Shown: positions 61,092-64,000 of the stretch, piece by piece
Numbering within the stretch: position 1 is the first letter of the stretch
How the letters are laid out: every line of letters begins with the position of its first letter
From: Leptospira weilii serovar Ranarum str. ICFT
GTDB taxonomy: Bacteria > Spirochaetota > Leptospiria > Leptospirales > Leptospiraceae
Direction of reading: 5' to 3'
DNA: 64,000 nt
Assembly: GCF_000332415.1 (NCBI RefSeq)
Contig: NZ_AOHC02000014.1
Coordinates: 62,001-126,000, forward strand
Notes under the pieces: generated by a model
The model's input: the letters and a program-made list of their open reading frames with translations, nothing else
Databases searched by the model: none
What the model was told of the DNA's origin: nothing
Position numbers and translations under genes: made by a program

Positions 61092-61442
61092 TCAGAAAAG
61101 ATCGGGATAATATTCACATCCCTTTTTTTGATTTACGGAGACAAGACAGAATGAGACAAAATGGTTTTGAAAGGAAAGATTCTCCGAAAGAAAACCGTTC
61201 GCCGCCTTTCGCATTCGAGTCTGTTTTGCGAGATTGAACGTAAAACGGGGATCAAACTCCTCGAAGTCCTTCCAAAACTTTACTTCCGAGAAGAATAGAA
61301 CTTCGTCTTTGGTTGAGATTATGTCGATCTCACACCGAAGAAAACGGTAATTTCGTTTCAGAATCACGTGACCGAGAGAAATCAAAAAATCCGTAGCGAT
61401 GGATTCTCCTTCGTCACCTTTAATCTTTTTGAATATACTCAA
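61092..61442 (-). CDS. YraN/UPF0102-family nuclease-like protein
   Basis: 116 residues with the PD-(D/E)XK-like core [19 protein letters not shown] (about 39-57), preceded by the helix [22 protein letters not shown]. Common neighbour of rnhB, comM and FlhB-like genes in many bacteria, as here. Biological role unclear. Confidence 0.88.
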   Translation of the reverse strand: MSIFKKIKGDEGESIATDFLISLGHVILKRNYRFLRCEIDIISTKDEVLFFSEVKFWKDFEEFDPRFTFNLAKQTRMRKAANGFLSENLSFQNHFVSFCLVSVNQKKGCEYYPDLF

Positions 61443-61491
61443 CGAAAAAACTACACCGTGCCAAAATTTAATTTTACTTTATCAAAAAAAA

Positions 61492-62672
<1,181 letters not shown>

Positions 62673-62676
<4 letters not shown>

Positions 62677-62936
62677 CTTAACGTTTCCCTTTTTACGGAA
62701 TTTAAATCCATGATCATAACAAAGATCGCACCGACCGCCTTATAAAGACCTTCCGGAATTTCCGAACCCAGAGGAAGTTCGGAAAGGGACTCCGCTAGGA
62801 TCGGGTTTTCTACGGTTGGAACCGAATTTTTTTCCGCGATATTACGGATAACGTCGCCTAAAAGACCGGACGCGGCCGCAGTGATTACGGGTGCGTTATC
62901 ATTTTGAGGGATGAATTTAAGCGCCACACTGATCAT
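62673..62936 (-). CDS. FlhB C-terminal-domain-like (FlhX) protein
   Basis: 87 residues, equal to the cytoplasmic export-switch part of Flh[38 protein letters not shown], then [20 protein letters not shown]. The membrane part and the cleaved NPTH site are missing. Such short FlhB-like proteins occur next to FliK-like and rnhB genes in other bacteria (for example the Bacillus ylqG-ylqH pair). It starts directly after the preceding stop (TAAATG). Confidence 0.85.
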
Positions 62937-63677
62937 TTAAGCGTTCCATTCCTTTCGAGTCAGGGACGGCTTGTAAGCTAAATTATATCCCTGAAAACTT
63001 ACCGACGATTCTATTAAACTTCTCTTAAATTTTTCTTTGTTTTGGCAAGCATGCAAGTACATTTTCAAATTATCAAAAGAAGCGTTGATTTGCATATCCT
63101 CTCCCGAAGTTTTCTTCCATAAAAACAGAACGACTGTTCTTCCGGTATTTTCGGTTTGAATCCGAAATAAGAATTTTTTAGATTCTTTCTGCGGGTCGTA
63201 CACTCCTTCCGCATTACCTCCGTCAAACTCCCAACGAAAATACGGCAATTCCGAAGCCCATTCTAAAAAAGGATAATATGATTTTAAAACCTTGAATAAG
63301 GACGTTTCCGATGGAACGTCTTTAGTATCGGATCCCATCACTTTTTCGTAAAGTTCCCGAACGCTCATTCCAACGTTCTCCAATTTATGAGGAAAATCCG
63401 CTTTTCCAATCAATTCCCTTTCCACAATACGCAGTTCGATTCCTTTTTTGTCCGGTTTTGCGACTAACGTAAGTTTCTCCCCCACAAACAGAAGATCCGA
63501 TTTGGAAGAAACTCTCAGTCGTTTACCTCCGATGGAAATCCATCCGCCTCCCGGAAAGACATTGAGTACATCCCCCTTAAGGTTTGTTCCGGCGGAAAGG
63601 TCTAAACTTTGAAATTGAAATTCTTTCCCTAAAAGAAGACGTAAATTTCTCACGGAAAAATCCGCAGAAAGTTTCAT
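62937..63677 (-). CDS. FliK-like (hook-length control-type) protein, probable
   Basis: 246 residues. A soluble N-terminal half ([27 protein letters not shown]) is followed by a C-terminal FliK-type shape: [48 protein letters not shown], then [18 protein letters not shown]. No hallmark residues are decisive. The call rests on its place between rnhB and the FlhB-like gene, as for Bacillus YlqG. No signal peptide. Confidence 0.6.
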   Translation of the reverse strand: MKLSADFSVRNLRLLLGKEFQFQSLDLSAGTNLKGDVLNVFPGGGWISIGGKRLRVSSKSDLLFVGEKLTLVAKPDKKGIELRIVERELIGKADFPHKLENVGMSVRELYEKVMGSDTKDVPSETSLFKVLKSYYPFLEWASELPYFRWEFDGGNAEGVYDPQKESKKFLFRIQTENTGRTVVLFLWKKTSGEDMQINASFDNLKMYLHACQNKEKFKRSLIESSVSFQGYNLAYKPSLTRKEWNA

Positions 63678-63749
63678 AAGTACCCGCTTTCAAAAAGTAT
63701 CATCCTAGACATCGTATCGACATCTCCGTCCCCCACTCAGTGATTAGAC

Positions 63750-64000
63750 TTAAGGGAGAAGCGGTGGAAATTTTCCGGTAAAACTTCTTCTATGAATATC
63801 GGAAAGACCATGGCGAAGAATCAGTTCCTCGTGAAGTTTTGTTCCGTATCCTTTGTGTCGGTCGAATTTATAAACGGGATATTTTTTGGAGACGGAGATC
63901 ATGTAACGGTCTCTGCTGACTTTCGCGAGAATCGAAGCCGCCGCTATACTCACGATTCTGAGATCTCCTTTCGTATAAAAAGAGGTTCTATTTTTGAGAA
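63750..64000 (-). CDS. rnhB: Ribonuclease HII, 5' part beyond the window
   Basis: C-terminal part of RNase HII, which removes ribonucleotides from DNA. The frame is open to the right edge. [24 protein letters not shown] and [31 protein letters not shown] are family signatures, the first containing the region after the catalytic Asp. A GTG within this block is not a real start. It stands 72 bases before the FliK-like gene. Confidence 0.93.
   Translation of the reverse strand, partial: LKNRTSFYTKGDLRIVSIAAASILAKVSRDRYMISVSKKYPVYKFDRHKGYGTKLHEELILRHGLSDIHRRSFTGKFPPLLP

Overview
The window comes from a spirochaete of the genus Leptospira, most likely a species of the pathogenic clade (inference). 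The 516-residue citramalate synthase has the residues I know from L. interrogans CimA. The window also holds a class II NrdJ, ExbB/ExbD beside a large BamA, a lipopolysaccharide heptose epimerase and a GspC-to-GspN type II secretion operon of the Leptospira kind. TTG starts are frequent. Base composition is moderate in genes and clearly AT-rich between them.

Layout. 1-7.9 kb (minus): a 3'-truncated PcrA/UvrD helicase, BamA, ExbD, ExbB, and RecN with a clear promoter. 8.5-10.4 kb (plus): a GHKL-type ATPase-fold protein, a short-chain dehydrogenase and an ArsR regulator. 10.4-17.2 kb (minus): HldD, UbiD, MutY, YchF, an exported unknown and a ferritin-like protein. 17.3-19.1 kb (plus): UbiA and UbiX. 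With UbiD, the window therefore holds three late quinone-biosynthesis functions. 19.1-22 kb (minus): an operon of a free-standing lipoyl domain, a metallophosphoesterase, Mrp and an unknown. 22.1-22.9 kb (plus): a second GHKL-like protein resembling the first. 23.3-25.5 kb (minus): an Rpn-type PD-(D/E)XK nuclease and a PQQ-type sugar dehydrogenase lipoprotein. 26-31.4 kb (minus): smr-cimA-pth-xerC-hslV-hslU, a compact housekeeping operon. 31.6-37.4 kb: an App1-like phosphatase, DedA (minus), an exported unknown, an AI-2E/PerM-family membrane protein, XseA and XseB. 37.9-41.8 kb: tRNA-Asn (minus) and NrdJ, closed by a strong terminator.

41.8-45.5 kb is the one clearly accessory stretch. It holds a zinc alcohol dehydrogenase broken by frameshifts, a 4-oxalocrotonate tautomerase, a divergent TetR regulator with a palindromic operator, copies of a small MITE-like repeat, an HNH endonuclease and a gene fragment. 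45.5-57.7 kb (minus) is a type II secretion operon in the order gspC-D-E-F-G-H-I-J-K-L-M-N, preceded by a LysM/M23 peptidase and a small lipoprotein. 59.2-64 kb holds comM (plus), then (minus) a partial rnhB, a FliK-like protein, an FlhB-like fragment protein, an HD-GYP protein with altered catalytic residues, YraN and a small unknown.

The most interesting points are the MITE-like repeat family with three copies here, the decayed dehydrogenase with its regulatory unit still in place, the two GHKL proteins lacking the usual D-box, the 18-bp perfect palindrome at the recN promoter, the degenerate HD-GYP protein, and the diiron-like protein beside the quinone genes. I found no CRISPR array, prophage, rRNA or intact insertion sequence. 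I see no convincing new defence or mobile system beyond the short repeats.
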